DNA from: Oceanospirillaceae bacterium
GTDB lineage: Bacteria > Pseudomonadota > Gammaproteobacteria > Pseudomonadales > Oceanobacteraceae
Reading direction: 5' to 3'
Length of the DNA: 64,000 bases
NCBI GenBank assembly: GCA_002724925.1
Contig: PBQA01000013.1
Location: 310,001-374,000, forward strand
Shown: positions 26,522 to 35,401 of the stretch, piece by piece
Layout of the letters: the number at the start of each line of letters is the position of its first letter
How positions within the stretch are numbered: the first letter of the stretch is position 1
Made by a program: the position numbers and the translations under genes
Notes under the pieces: model-generated
The model's database searches: none
Seen by the model: only the letters and a program-made list of their open reading frames with translations
Told to the model about the DNA's origin: nothing

Positions 26522-28003
26522 TTACTCGCCGATCTTCAGTGTACTGAGAACTTCTGAACGAATACGACCGAGGAGTTCTGCGTCGTTTTTCAGAGACTCG
26601 CCGTATGAAGGAATCATCTTCTTCAGACGCTTATCCCAGCCTGATGCCATTTTCTCAGGGAAGCAGCGCTCCAGCACCTCGATCATCGCCTGTACCGCGA
26701 CAGATGCACCCGGAGAGGCGCCAAGCAGCGCGGCCAGCGAGCCGTCTTTCGCTGCGACCAGCTCGGTACCAAATTCGAGTTTACCGCGGCCGCTGGCGTC
26801 TTTCTTGATGATCTGTACGCGTTGGCCGGCGCGGGCCAGAGTCCAGTCAGACGCTTTGCAGGCTGGATAGTAACCGCGCAGAGTACCCACGCGCTCTTTA
26901 TGAGACTGGCGTACTTCGCTGATCAGGTACTTGGTCAGGTCCATGTTATTGAAACCGACGTCCATCATAGGCATCAGGTTGCTGACGCTGACAGATTTCA
27001 GCAGATCAAACTTAGAACCAGACTTCAGGAATTTCATGGTAAAGCCCGCGAACGGGCCAAACAGCAACGCGGGCTCGCCATTGATGATGCGGGTATCAAG
27101 GTGAGGCACTGACATAGGAGGCGCACCAATCGCAGCCTTGCCATACACTTTGGCACTGTGTTGAGCAACGATCGCAGGATCTTTGCATACCAGCCACTGA
27201 CCAGAGACCGGGAAGCCTCCGTAGCCGTCAGCCTCGTCGATACCGGAAGCCTGCAGTAGCGGCAGAGCACCGCCACCGGCCCCCAGGAAGACAAAGTTAG
27301 CGTGAATAGTTTTCGATTTGCCTGATTTACGGTCTTTCACGCGAACGTGCCAGCTTCCGTCTTTGGCATGATCAAAGTCGTTCACTTCGTGATTCAGGCA
27401 AAGAGTAAAGTTGTCATCATCCTGCAGGTTCTTGACCATGTTACGGGCCAGTGAACCGAAGTCGACGTCTGTTCCGTGAGCGATACGGGTTGCCGCGACT
27501 TTTTCTGAAGGATCGCGATCCTTCATTACGAGCGGCATCCATTGTTCCAGTACAGCTGGATCTTCGGAGTACTCCATCTCTTTAAACAGGTGGTGCGCGC
27601 TCAGTTTTTCATGGCGGCGGCGCAGGAATTCAACGTTCTCCTCACCCCAGACGAAACTCAGGTGAGGCGTCGTATTGATGAAGTTTTTTGGCTCTGGCAG
27701 GCCGCCTTCACGCACCAGATAGCTCCAGAGCTGGAGTGAAATTTCAAAGTTTGCGTTGATCGACAGAGCCCGGTCGATTTCGACATCGCCATCGGCGGTT
27801 TGTGGCGTGTAGTTCAGCTCACAGTATCCGGCATGTCCGGTGCCTGCGTTGTTCCAGCCGTCTGTGCTCTCGTGGGCTACGTGGTCGAGGCGTTCAACCA
27901 GGGTAATTTGAAGGGATGGGTCCAGTCTGCGAAGCAGTGTGCCCAGGGTTGCGCTCATTGCACCGCCGCCAACCAGCAGTACGTCGACCTTTTCTGTCGT
28001 CAT
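26522..28003 (-). CDS. mqo: Malate:quinone oxidoreductase
   Basis: 493 residues. FAD-binding N-terminus VDVLLVGGGAMSATLGTLLRRLDP, the Mqo signature WNNAGTGHAGYCELNYTP, and FVFLGAGGGALPLLQASGIDEADGYGGFPVSGQWLV in the middle. It is a peripheral membrane enzyme passing electrons from malate to the quinone pool. The product oxaloacetate is the substrate of the neighbouring Oad complex, though that operon lies beyond two terminators. The ribosome site is weak (AGGCGA). Confidence 0.96.
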   Translation of the reverse strand: MTTEKVDVLLVGGGAMSATLGTLLRRLDPSLQITLVERLDHVAHESTDGWNNAGTGHAGYCELNYTPQTADGDVEIDRALSINANFEISLQLWSYLVREGGLPEPKNFINTTPHLSFVWGEENVEFLRRRHEKLSAHHLFKEMEYSEDPAVLEQWMPLVMKDRDPSEKVAATRIAHGTDVDFGSLARNMVKNLQDDDNFTLCLNHEVNDFDHAKDGSWHVRVKDRKSGKSKTIHANFVFLGAGGGALPLLQASGIDEADGYGGFPVSGQWLVCKDPAIVAQHSAKVYGKAAIGAPPMSVPHLDTRIINGEPALLFGPFAGFTMKFLKSGSKFDLLKSVSVSNLMPMMDVGFNNMDLTKYLISEVRQSHKERVGTLRGYYPACKASDWTLARAGQRVQIIKKDASGRGKLEFGTELVAAKDGSLAALLGASPGASVAVQAMIEVLERCFPEKMASGWDKRLKKMIPSYGESLKNDAELLGRIRSEVLSTLKIGE

Positions 28004-28454
28004 TCGGGAATCGCCTTTAATTCAGATACTCTTTCAATGCAGGCAGAAGGCCGGGAGCAAGGGGTGTCCTTATTAGCCAGCTTCTGATCCGATACAGAAC
28101 GGGATATCCGTCTGAACCTGCTCGTCTGTATGAAGAGAATAGACCTGCAAATCAGGCCTGGGCCAGTATCGTGTCTGTACTGGCTCTACATAACATATGT
28201 CTTTTCATTCGCTCGCGAAAATACCCGAAAACCCTATACGGGTCAATTGGATAGCTACTTTGTCAGGCTTTGACGAATGGCTTCAGACCGGGGTTCTGGC
28301 GGTAGATTTTGGGCGCAACAGAACGAAATAGAGAGTATGAGGAACCTTGATCAGTTCCCTTTATCTCAAGAATGACCAGAACGTCGGACGCAATCCGCCA
28401 TAAAGGGGTGATTACTCTGTGTCATGCGTTAGGGTGAAATGAGAGGAGGACACT
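28004..28454. other. Non-coding stretch between mqo and the glucosylglycerol locus
   Basis: 451 nt between divergent genes. I see a 7-bp hairpin (GCCAGTA / TACTGGC, 28162-28184), a longer pairing of ATACAGA with TCTGTAT (28092-28131), and a short stem ACCCG/CGGGT near 28230-28252. No convincing sigma-70 pair, RNA gene or ORF. It must hold both promoters. Confidence 0.4.
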
Positions 28455-29897
28455 ATGTCGTTGAAGAATGCCGTACAACTAATTGCCTATCCAGACCGTA
28501 TTGGTAAAGACCTGAAAGACCTGGCGGGTTTTATGGAACAGCACCTGAGTACTGCCGTCGGGGGTGTTCATATATTGCCATTCTACCCGTCTAACGCGGA
28601 TGCCGGTTTTTCACCTCTGACGCACAAAGAGGTTGATCCCGCGTATGGTGGTTGGGCAGACATTGAGCGTATCGCCGCGCAGTTCGATATCTGTGCTGAT
28701 CTGACCGTAAATCATATTTCCGACGAGTCTGAAGAGTTTAAGGACTTTCTTCAGAAAAAGGACGAATCGAAATACGCTGAATTGTTTGTCCGCGTCGATA
28801 AAATGGGTGAGTTTTCCCCGGACGATATGGCGAAAATTCATATCCGCAAAGAGAAAGAACCTTTCCGTGAGGTGACCTTCGCCGATGGCTCGACCGAGCG
28901 TGTCTGGTGCACATTCACCGAGCAACAGATTGACCTGAATTATGAAGCCGACGCTACTTATGAACTGATGGAAGATTACATTGGGTTCCTTGCCTCAAAA
29001 GGTGTGAATCTGTTCCGTCTTGATGCGTTTGGCTACACCACAAAGCGGGTCGGAAGCAGCTGCTTTCTGGTAGAACCCGACGTTTACCGTAATCTCGATT
29101 GGGTCAATTCGGTGGCGCAAAAGCACGGTGCACGTTGTTTGCCTGAAGTTCATGATCACAGCAGTTATCAGTACGCCATCAGTCGTCGTGATATGCATCC
29201 GTATGGCTTTGCGTTGCCACCGTTGGTACTGTTCTCACTACTGGATGCAAACAGTGTGTATCTGAAGCACTGGTTGCGTATGTGTCCTCGTAATATGGTC
29301 ACCGTCCTCGACACCCACGATGGTATCTGTATTCCTGATGTCGAAGGTGTTCTGCCTGAAGAGAAAATTGCCGCTCTGATCGATAACCTGCAGCAGCGCA
29401 GTGCCGATCCGATTATGCGCAAGTCAGCTGCTAATATTCACAGTGTTGGTGCGATTTATCAGATCACCTGTACGTTTTACGATGCACTGATGCAGAACGA
29501 TGACGCTTACATTGCCGCTCGCGCGATTCAGTTCTTCACACCAGGCATTCCTCAGGTGTATTACGTTGGTTTGTTGGCGGGCGTTAATGATGAAGAACTG
29601 ATGGAGGAAACGGGTGAATTACGTGACATTAACCGCCACTACTACAGTCTTTCTGAGGCCAAAGAATCGTTAACAAGCCCGGTTGTAAAGCGCTTGCTGA
29701 AGTTAATGGAGTTCCGCTCGAACTACCCGGCCTTTGATGGACGTTTTGAACTGCACTCCAGTAATGACAGCAGTGTCCACATGGCGTGGCGTCACGGCGA
29801 ATACTACTGTGAAGTTTTTGTGGATCTGAACTTTAACACTGTCGCATTAAGCTATCTTGATACTGAGACGCTCGAAGAAGTCTCTGTTACCTGTTAA
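28455..29897 (+). CDS. GH13_18 phosphorylase, probably 2-O-alpha-glucosylglycerol phosphorylase
   Basis: 480 residues. Sucrose-phosphorylase-type TIM barrel: nucleophile Asp190 (FRLDAFGYTTKRVGSSCF), acid/base Glu231 (LPEVHDH), transition-state Asp289 (DTHDGI) and the tail motif YYVGLLAGVNDEELM then RDINRHYYS. Subfamily 13_18 includes sucrose, sucrose-6-phosphate, glucosylglycerate and glucosylglycerol phosphorylases. A glucosylglycerol phosphorylase is described from Marinobacter adhaerens. The fused glucosylglycerol synthase two genes downstream favours that substrate, giving glucose 1-phosphate and glycerol. Strong GAGGAGG ribosome site. Confidence 0.82.
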   Translation: MSLKNAVQLIAYPDRIGKDLKDLAGFMEQHLSTAVGGVHILPFYPSNADAGFSPLTHKEVDPAYGGWADIERIAAQFDICADLTVNHISDESEEFKDFLQKKDESKYAELFVRVDKMGEFSPDDMAKIHIRKEKEPFREVTFADGSTERVWCTFTEQQIDLNYEADATYELMEDYIGFLASKGVNLFRLDAFGYTTKRVGSSCFLVEPDVYRNLDWVNSVAQKHGARCLPEVHDHSSYQYAISRRDMHPYGFALPPLVLFSLLDANSVYLKHWLRMCPRNMVTVLDTHDGICIPDVEGVLPEEKIAALIDNLQQRSADPIMRKSAANIHSVGAIYQITCTFYDALMQNDDAYIAARAIQFFTPGIPQVYYVGLLAGVNDEELMEETGELRDINRHYYSLSEAKESLTSPVVKRLLKLMEFRSNYPAFDGRFELHSSNDSSVHMAWRHGEYYCEVFVDLNFNTVALSYLDTETLEEVSVTC

Positions 29898-29906
29898 GTA
29901 TTTGAG

Positions 29907-29924
29907 GCCCGCCATTGCGCGGGC
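29907..29924 (+). other. Small intercistronic hairpin
   Basis: GCCCGC / GCGGGC with a 6-nt loop in the 48-nt gap between the phosphorylase and transporter genes. No T run follows, so it is more likely an mRNA stability element than a terminator. Confidence 0.35.
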
Positions 29925-29945
29925 ATTACCATAGGTAAGTATCAC

Positions 29946-31277
29946 ATGCTCAAACAACTGCGGCCCGTCCTGTCATTATTGGCGGGCGTCAGTCTGTTGC
30001 TACTTGGCAGCGGACTTCTCAACACATTACTGGCTGTCCGCGGCAGCGAAGAATCCTTCAGTGATCAGGCAATGGGCCTGATTATGTCGGGCTACTTTGT
30101 TGGTTTTTTCGTGGGCACTTTTCTCGCGTTACCTCTGATTCGTCGTGTAGGGCATATACGAACCTTTGCCATGTGCGCGGCGGTGGGGTCTGTGTCGGTG
30201 CTGTTGCACGATGCTTTCGCGACCCCCTGGGCGTGGGGCGGGCTGAGAGTCCTGACCGGCACTGCGTTGGTCATTCTTTATACCGTGATTGAAAGCTGGC
30301 TGAATGCCACGACACCGCCACAGAATCGTGGCCAGGTGTTTGCCGTGTACATGGTGGTGAACCTCGGGGCATTAGCGGTTTCTCAGCAATTTATGTCGCT
30401 AGCGCCGGCGTCCAGTTATCTGCTTTTCGCACTGGCATCGGTATTGGTGACGCTTTCTCTGGTGCCTGTAACGGGCACACGTTTTGGTCCTCCGGAAGTT
30501 CAGCAGGTTAAGCGTTTAGGGATACGCTTTCTCTGGCGTATTGCTCCGCTGGCGATCAGTGCCGCGTTTCTCTCGGGACTTGCGATGGGGGCATTCTGGG
30601 GGATGAGTGCGCTTTATGCCTCACGGATTGGATTACCTACGTCTGAGGTGGCGACCTTTGTTACTGCGGGCATTATTGGCGGGGCTTTATTGCAGTATCC
30701 GGTGGGGCGCCTGTCCGACAGGTTTGATCGCCGCCGGGTTCTTGCTGGTATCGTTGGCGTAGCTGCTGTGTCTGCCTTATTAATTATTCCGGCGTCGTTT
30801 GCTTCGGTGGAATTTCTTTATGCCGCTATCGCCTTGTACGGTGGGTTGGCTTTCGCAGTTTACCCGGTGGCCGTCGCTCACCTGATCGATCATCTGGAAA
30901 GCGGCGATATTCTTCCGGGGGGCAGTGCGTTACTCTTGGTGCACGGTATTGGTGCAGCCATAGGCCCGGCATTAAGTGGACAATTGATGTCTATGACCGG
31001 CGCGAGTGCACTGCCTGTGTACTTTGCTGCGGTTCAGGGCACTCTGTTTATGGTAGCGGTATGGAAAATGCATCAACGACAGAAGGACGAGACGACAGGT
31101 GAGCCTGCACAGTTCGTACCTATGGTAAGAACGACGCCCACTGCTCTGGAAATGCATCCGGATGACAGTGAACAGTCGCCGGATCTGGCTCCGGACGTAG
31201 CACATGGAACAAGTGGGGAGTCAGACATTCATGAGGAGAGTAGGGAACCACCTCCGTCTCAGGCAGCTCAAAGCTGA
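29946..31277 (+). CDS. MFS transporter (YcaD-type), possible osmolyte carrier
   Basis: 443 residues, 12 expected membrane segments in about 1-385, then a polar acidic C-terminal tail of about 60 residues. MFS motifs are visible between the second and third helices (GYFVGFFVGTFLALPLIRRVGHIR) and in the middle (YPVGRLSDRFDRRRVL). ESWLNATTPPQNRGQVFAVYMVVN is typical of the YcaD/UMF subgroup. Lying between the glucosylglycerol phosphorylase and synthase genes, it may carry glucosylglycerol or a related sugar; substrate is inference from context. Confidence 0.85.
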   Translation: MLKQLRPVLSLLAGVSLLLLGSGLLNTLLAVRGSEESFSDQAMGLIMSGYFVGFFVGTFLALPLIRRVGHIRTFAMCAAVGSVSVLLHDAFATPWAWGGLRVLTGTALVILYTVIESWLNATTPPQNRGQVFAVYMVVNLGALAVSQQFMSLAPASSYLLFALASVLVTLSLVPVTGTRFGPPEVQQVKRLGIRFLWRIAPLAISAAFLSGLAMGAFWGMSALYASRIGLPTSEVATFVTAGIIGGALLQYPVGRLSDRFDRRRVLAGIVGVAAVSALLIIPASFASVEFLYAAIALYGGLAFAVYPVAVAHLIDHLESGDILPGGSALLLVHGIGAAIGPALSGQLMSMTGASALPVYFAAVQGTLFMVAVWKMHQRQKDETTGEPAQFVPMVRTTPTALEMHPDDSEQSPDLAPDVAHGTSGESDIHEESREPPPSQAAQS

Positions 31278-31459
31278 AAAGCTCCGGCTGTGTCAGATTG
31301 CATTCGTGCAGTCGCCCGGTGTTACCTGCCGCCCTGACCCGGCGGTATCCCGGAGCATCTAAATAATCGCGGTCGCATAACTGGTTATTAATTAACCCGC
31401 ACTGCAGTCGGCACAGATGATCGATTGAAGTACGAGCGGTGCGGACAGCGGAGAAAATT

Positions 31460-33739
31460 ATGTTACTCGCAACAGATCTGGACGGAACCTTTCTTGGTGG
31501 CTCGCAGGAGCAACGCCAGCAACTTTATCAATTGATTGCTGCTCACCCGGATATTGATCTTATTTTTGTTACCGGGCGAGGCCTTGAGTCGGTCATGCCA
31601 TTGTTGGCTGACCCAACCATTCCTCAGCCTGAATATATCATCTGTGATGTTGGCTGCACCGTCGTCAATGGCGAGACCCTACACCCGGTTGGTGAAGTAC
31701 AGTCGCGTATTGATGATAAGTGGCCCGGTGAGTACACAATTCATGCAGCGGTAGAGCACATAGAAGGGCTGGTCCGTCAGGATGTTCCACAGGAACGTCG
31801 CTGCTCGTACTTTGTTGCACCCGATATCATGGAAAAGCACCGCGAGGAACTTGAGGCGATTGGTGAGAAACTCGATTGCGACGTACTGTATTCAGCAGAC
31901 CTCTATCTGGATTTTTTGCCGCGCAACGTGAATAAAGGATCGACGCTGACCGCGCTGGTTGAGCACCTCAATATCGACAAAGCCGATGTGATGGTGGCGG
32001 GTGACACCCTGAACGATTTATCGATGTACGAGTATGATTTTATCGGTGTTTGCGTAGGCGAGTCCGAAAAAGGCTTAACAGAAGCGACAGAAGGCCGTGC
32101 CCGCGTATATCACGCATCGGCACCGGGTGCTGGTGGCATTCTGGAGGCCATCAGTCACTTCGGTTTTTTAGGTGTTGAGGGTATTGATGCCGAAGGACGC
32201 GATGACATTGAGCCCGGTGGTTCCGATCTGGTAATTGTCTATCACCGCCTGCCTTATGAAGAATACATCGAAGATGGCGAGATGAAACGCCGTAATCACC
32301 GTTCACCCAACGGTATTATTCCGACACTCGCCAGTTTCTTTAAAGACGGAAGAAAAGGCGCCTGGGTTGCCTGGTCGATCACAGACCCGTCGTTGAAAGA
32401 ATTTGAAGTTCATACCGAGGTCGATAAAGAACAGTACCCTAATCTGGTAGCCGCGCGTGTTGGGCTGACGAAAGACGAAGTCGACATTTTTTATAAGCGC
32501 TTCTCCAAAGAAGCTTTCTGGCCAACCTTGCATACCTTCTGGGAGCGAGCGAGCTTCGTTGAAGAGCACTGGAATGTATTCTGCGAAGTGAACCGCAAGT
32601 TTGCTGAACAAACGGCTAAAGAAGCTGCAGAAGGTGCAACCGTGTGGCTGCACGATTATAACTTGTGGATGGTGCCAGCGTACCTGCGTGAAATCCGCCC
32701 GGATCTGAATATCGCATTTTTCCACCATACGTATTTCCCTTCCGCTGACGTATTTAATGTGCTGCCGTGGAGAAAGGAAATTGTCGGTAGTCTGTTGCAA
32801 TGCGATTACATTGGCTTCCATATTCCACGTCAGTCGGAAAACTTTATTGATGTAGCAAAAGGTGTCATGCCGTTTGAAGTGACTGAAAAATCTGGCTGTG
32901 CGCCACGCTTCCTGACCTACGGTTGCGCCGTGGGCCTGGATGAAATGACGACTGAGATTAAAGTCAATGATCGAACCATCCGCCTGGGTGCCCACCCGGT
33001 TGGTCTGGATCTGAAACGCGTTGATACGGCGTTAGAAAAACCTGAAATTCAGAACCGTATGCAGGAGCTACGGGAAGAGTTGCACGGTATTAAACTTGTT
33101 CTGTCAGTCGAACGTCTGGATTACACAAAAGGGATACCCGCTAAGCTGGAGGCCTTTGAACGGCTTATGGAAGATCATCCAGAGCTGCACGGTAAAGTGA
33201 CACTCGTGACTGTGTGTGTCCCCGCTGCGAAAGAAATGACGGTGTACAACGAGCTGCAGAACGAAATTGAGCAAGCGGTGGGTCGTATTAATGGCAAGTA
33301 CGCCCATGTCGGCTGGACGCCAGTGCAATTCTTTTTCCGGGCTGTTCCGTTTGAAGAGCTGGTGGCCTACTACGCGATGGCCGATGTTATGTGGATTACG
33401 CCACTTCGTGATGGTTTAAATCTGGTTGCTAAAGAATATGTTGCAACTCAGGGCAAAACTGAGGGCAAAGGCGTGTTGGTACTGTCAGAGTTTGCCGGTG
33501 CCGCTGCTGAAGTTAAGGGCGCTGTATTATGTAACCCGCATGATCCTGCGGAAATGGCAGAGACCTGTTATTTCGCCTTGTCGATGCATCCAGACGATGC
33601 GGCGGCACGCCTGAATGAAGCCTATGACGTTGTCAGTTACTACGACATTGCTCACTGGGGGCAGGATTTCCTCGATGAGGTCGCTGACAGCGCACGTAAA
33701 AATGGTCGTGGTAGTGCTGACCTGACGGTTGTCGCCTGA
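31460..33739 (+). CDS. ggpPS: Bifunctional glucosylglycerol-phosphate phosphatase/synthase
   Basis: 759 residues from ATG 31460 (GGAG 6 nt upstream); a GTG 21 nt earlier is less likely. The N-terminal HAD phosphatase (about 1-240) has Asp6/Asp8 (ATDLDGT), VTGRG and MVAGDTLNDLSMYE. The C-terminal GT20 glycosyltransferase (about 260-745) is of the trehalose-6-phosphate synthase/GgpS type: VWLHDYNLWMVPAYLRE, SVERLDYTKGIPAKLEAFERL and ITPLRDGLNLVAKEYVATQ. This domain order is the fusion described in Pseudomonas anguilliseptica, making glucosylglycerol from ADP-glucose and glycerol 3-phosphate under salt stress. A trehalose function is less likely with an N-terminal phosphatase. Confidence 0.88.
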   Translation: MLLATDLDGTFLGGSQEQRQQLYQLIAAHPDIDLIFVTGRGLESVMPLLADPTIPQPEYIICDVGCTVVNGETLHPVGEVQSRIDDKWPGEYTIHAAVEHIEGLVRQDVPQERRCSYFVAPDIMEKHREELEAIGEKLDCDVLYSADLYLDFLPRNVNKGSTLTALVEHLNIDKADVMVAGDTLNDLSMYEYDFIGVCVGESEKGLTEATEGRARVYHASAPGAGGILEAISHFGFLGVEGIDAEGRDDIEPGGSDLVIVYHRLPYEEYIEDGEMKRRNHRSPNGIIPTLASFFKDGRKGAWVAWSITDPSLKEFEVHTEVDKEQYPNLVAARVGLTKDEVDIFYKRFSKEAFWPTLHTFWERASFVEEHWNVFCEVNRKFAEQTAKEAAEGATVWLHDYNLWMVPAYLREIRPDLNIAFFHHTYFPSADVFNVLPWRKEIVGSLLQCDYIGFHIPRQSENFIDVAKGVMPFEVTEKSGCAPRFLTYGCAVGLDEMTTEIKVNDRTIRLGAHPVGLDLKRVDTALEKPEIQNRMQELREELHGIKLVLSVERLDYTKGIPAKLEAFERLMEDHPELHGKVTLVTVCVPAAKEMTVYNELQNEIEQAVGRINGKYAHVGWTPVQFFFRAVPFEELVAYYAMADVMWITPLRDGLNLVAKEYVATQGKTEGKGVLVLSEFAGAAAEVKGAVLCNPHDPAEMAETCYFALSMHPDDAAARLNEAYDVVSYYDIAHWGQDFLDEVADSARKNGRGSADLTVVA

Positions 33740-33781
33740 TAACTTTTAGGAGCTATTGTTTTCCGTCACTACTTTGCAACT

Positions 33782-33833
33782 CGCCGTGAATACATCCATG
33801 TAGGCTCGGTTATGGCGTCCATGCCATAAACGG
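33782..33833 (+). repeat. 52-bp structured intergenic repeat, copy A
   Basis: Pairs with copy B (33915-33966) as an inverted repeat: 34 of 52 positions agree when B is reverse-complemented, and conserved blocks include TAC-TCC-TGTA and CTCG. It contains a hairpin TTATGGC / GCCATAA around a GTCCAT loop. Confidence 0.65.
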
Positions 33834-33914
33834 TTGCTCAGCAGTGGCGGAAAACAGAAATTTGAGCATCCATAACGTGCGGAATATGAAAGACCACTTG
33901 AATACTTACCGTGA

Positions 33915-33966
33915 CCGTGTGCAGCAGGGATGCTGCATTCGAGACTACAGGGACGTACTTGCGTCG
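33915..33966 (-). repeat. 52-bp structured intergenic repeat, copy B (inverted)
   Basis: Reverse orientation of copy A. Its hairpin is TGCAGCA-GGGA-TGCTGCA (33920-33937), different in sequence from copy A but perfectly paired, so both arms changed together. The pair sits between the convergent ggpPS and doeC genes. Confidence 0.65.
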
Positions 33967-34030
33967 TGTCGCGGTAAGTATTCCGGTGGTTTTGGTTTTA
34001 TCACTTCGATCCTTTTCCCATTATTGTCTA

Positions 34031-35389
34031 TCAGGCTGCCCAGATCTGTTTGATATTCACGAATTCTCGAATACCGTGTGGCCCTAGCTCCCGTCCGTAA
34101 CCGGATTTTCCTATCCCACCACTCGGGAGTCGGGGATCTGTTTTGACGATACCGTTAATGGCTACCTGGCCTGCGTTTAATTCGTGAGCGGCTCTTTGAG
34201 CACTGGTTTCACTACCAGTCCAGATACTGGAACCAAGGCCGTACTCGGTATCGTTGGCAATGGTCAGAGCCTCATCGAGGTTTGCTGCTTTGCAAACGGC
34301 GAGTACGGGCCCGAAGGTTTCTTCGCGGAACACGGCCATTTCAGAAGTCACACCGGCCAGCAGCGTAGGGGGATAAAAGAAGCCGGGCATGTCCGGTTTT
34401 TCACCGCCAGTCAGGCATTTAGCCCCATCCTGAATAGAGCGCATTACCTGACTGTGTAATTGGTCGCGTAAATCTTCGCGCGCTATCGGGCCGATGCATT
34501 GGTTTTCCTGTGATGGATCACCGAGCTCAAGTGCGCTGAAGCGCTGCGTTAATTCGCGGCAGACATCGTCGTATACGCCGGCTTCAACAATGACACGCTT
34601 GGCCGCGATACAGGACTGACCGGCATTGATCATGCGTGACAGTGTGATGACGTCACAGGCCTTTTGAATATCGGCATCGTTTAAAACGATGCAGGGGTCT
34701 GACCCGCCCAGTTCAAGAACGGCAGGTTTTAAGCCCGCCGCAGCCCGCGCTGCGACTTTCTGGCCCGCGCCACTTGAACCGGTGAATGAGACGGCTTTAA
34801 TACCCGGATGATCGATGGCATCACCTACGAGTTCGGTTGTAACCGGCAGGTTTTGCATTACACCGTCTGGAAGGTTTCTCTGAAAAATGCGAGTTAAGCA
34901 TGCTGCAGATTCGGGCACATTCGGGTCGGGTTTCATCACGCAGGTGTTACCGGCCATCAGCGCCGGAGCAAGAAATCTGAGCGCCAGCCAGACGGGCGCA
35001 TTCCAGGGAAGGATTCCGAGGACGGTTCCCAGTGGCTGGTGGCAGACGTAGCTGTCCGTCGCATCCGAGGCTAATGTCTCTGGTTCAAGAAAGGCTTCGC
35101 CGTTGTCGGCATAGTATTCTGCACAAAATGCTGATTTTTCGACTTCACCAAGACCTTCGCGCAGAGGTTTCCCCATTTCTTTCGCCATCAACTGCGCCAG
35201 TTCATCTTTTGACTCACGCATGTCGGCGGCAATATTAATCAGGCACTTTGCTCGCTCACTGTAGCTCATAGCCGCCCATGCAGGGGCTGCCGCGACCGCT
35301 TGTCCTATGGTGTCTTCAGCTTCTGCCAGCGTCAGTGATTCAACTTCAGGCAGAGCTGTTCCGGTTGTTGGGTTTATTGGATTAAGCAT
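34031..35389 (-). CDS. doeC: Aldehyde dehydrogenase, probably aspartate-semialdehyde dehydrogenase DoeC
   Basis: 452 residues from ATG 35389 (GAGGA 7 nt upstream); the ATG at 35395 is too close to that site. Standard NAD(P)-dependent ALDH: GTVLGILPWNAPVWLALRFLAPAL, FTGSSGAGQKVAARAA, catalytic Glu in VLELGGSDPCIV, catalytic Cys in MINAGQSCIAAKRVIV, and EETFGPVLAV. On sequence alone it would be called succinate-semialdehyde dehydrogenase. As last gene of the ectoine degradation operon it most likely oxidises aspartate 4-semialdehyde to aspartate, as DoeC does in Halomonas elongata. Confidence 0.82.
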   Translation of the reverse strand: MLNPINPTTGTALPEVESLTLAEAEDTIGQAVAAAPAWAAMSYSERAKCLINIAADMRESKDELAQLMAKEMGKPLREGLGEVEKSAFCAEYYADNGEAFLEPETLASDATDSYVCHQPLGTVLGILPWNAPVWLALRFLAPALMAGNTCVMKPDPNVPESAACLTRIFQRNLPDGVMQNLPVTTELVGDAIDHPGIKAVSFTGSSGAGQKVAARAAAGLKPAVLELGGSDPCIVLNDADIQKACDVITLSRMINAGQSCIAAKRVIVEAGVYDDVCRELTQRFSALELGDPSQENQCIGPIAREDLRDQLHSQVMRSIQDGAKCLTGGEKPDMPGFFYPPTLLAGVTSEMAVFREETFGPVLAVCKAANLDEALTIANDTEYGLGSSIWTGSETSAQRAAHELNAGQVAINGIVKTDPRLPSGGIGKSGYGRELGPHGIREFVNIKQIWAA

Positions 35390-35401
35390 GGTCATTCCTC
35401 C

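Noticed and set aside
28455-29897. Annotation as plain sucrose phosphorylase
   Set aside because: The family allows it, but the neighbouring glucosylglycerol synthase fusion and absence of sucrose genes favour glucosylglycerol.
32303-32995. 230-codon minus-strand open frame
   Set aside because: Fully inside ggpPS on the other strand; no protein-like motif.
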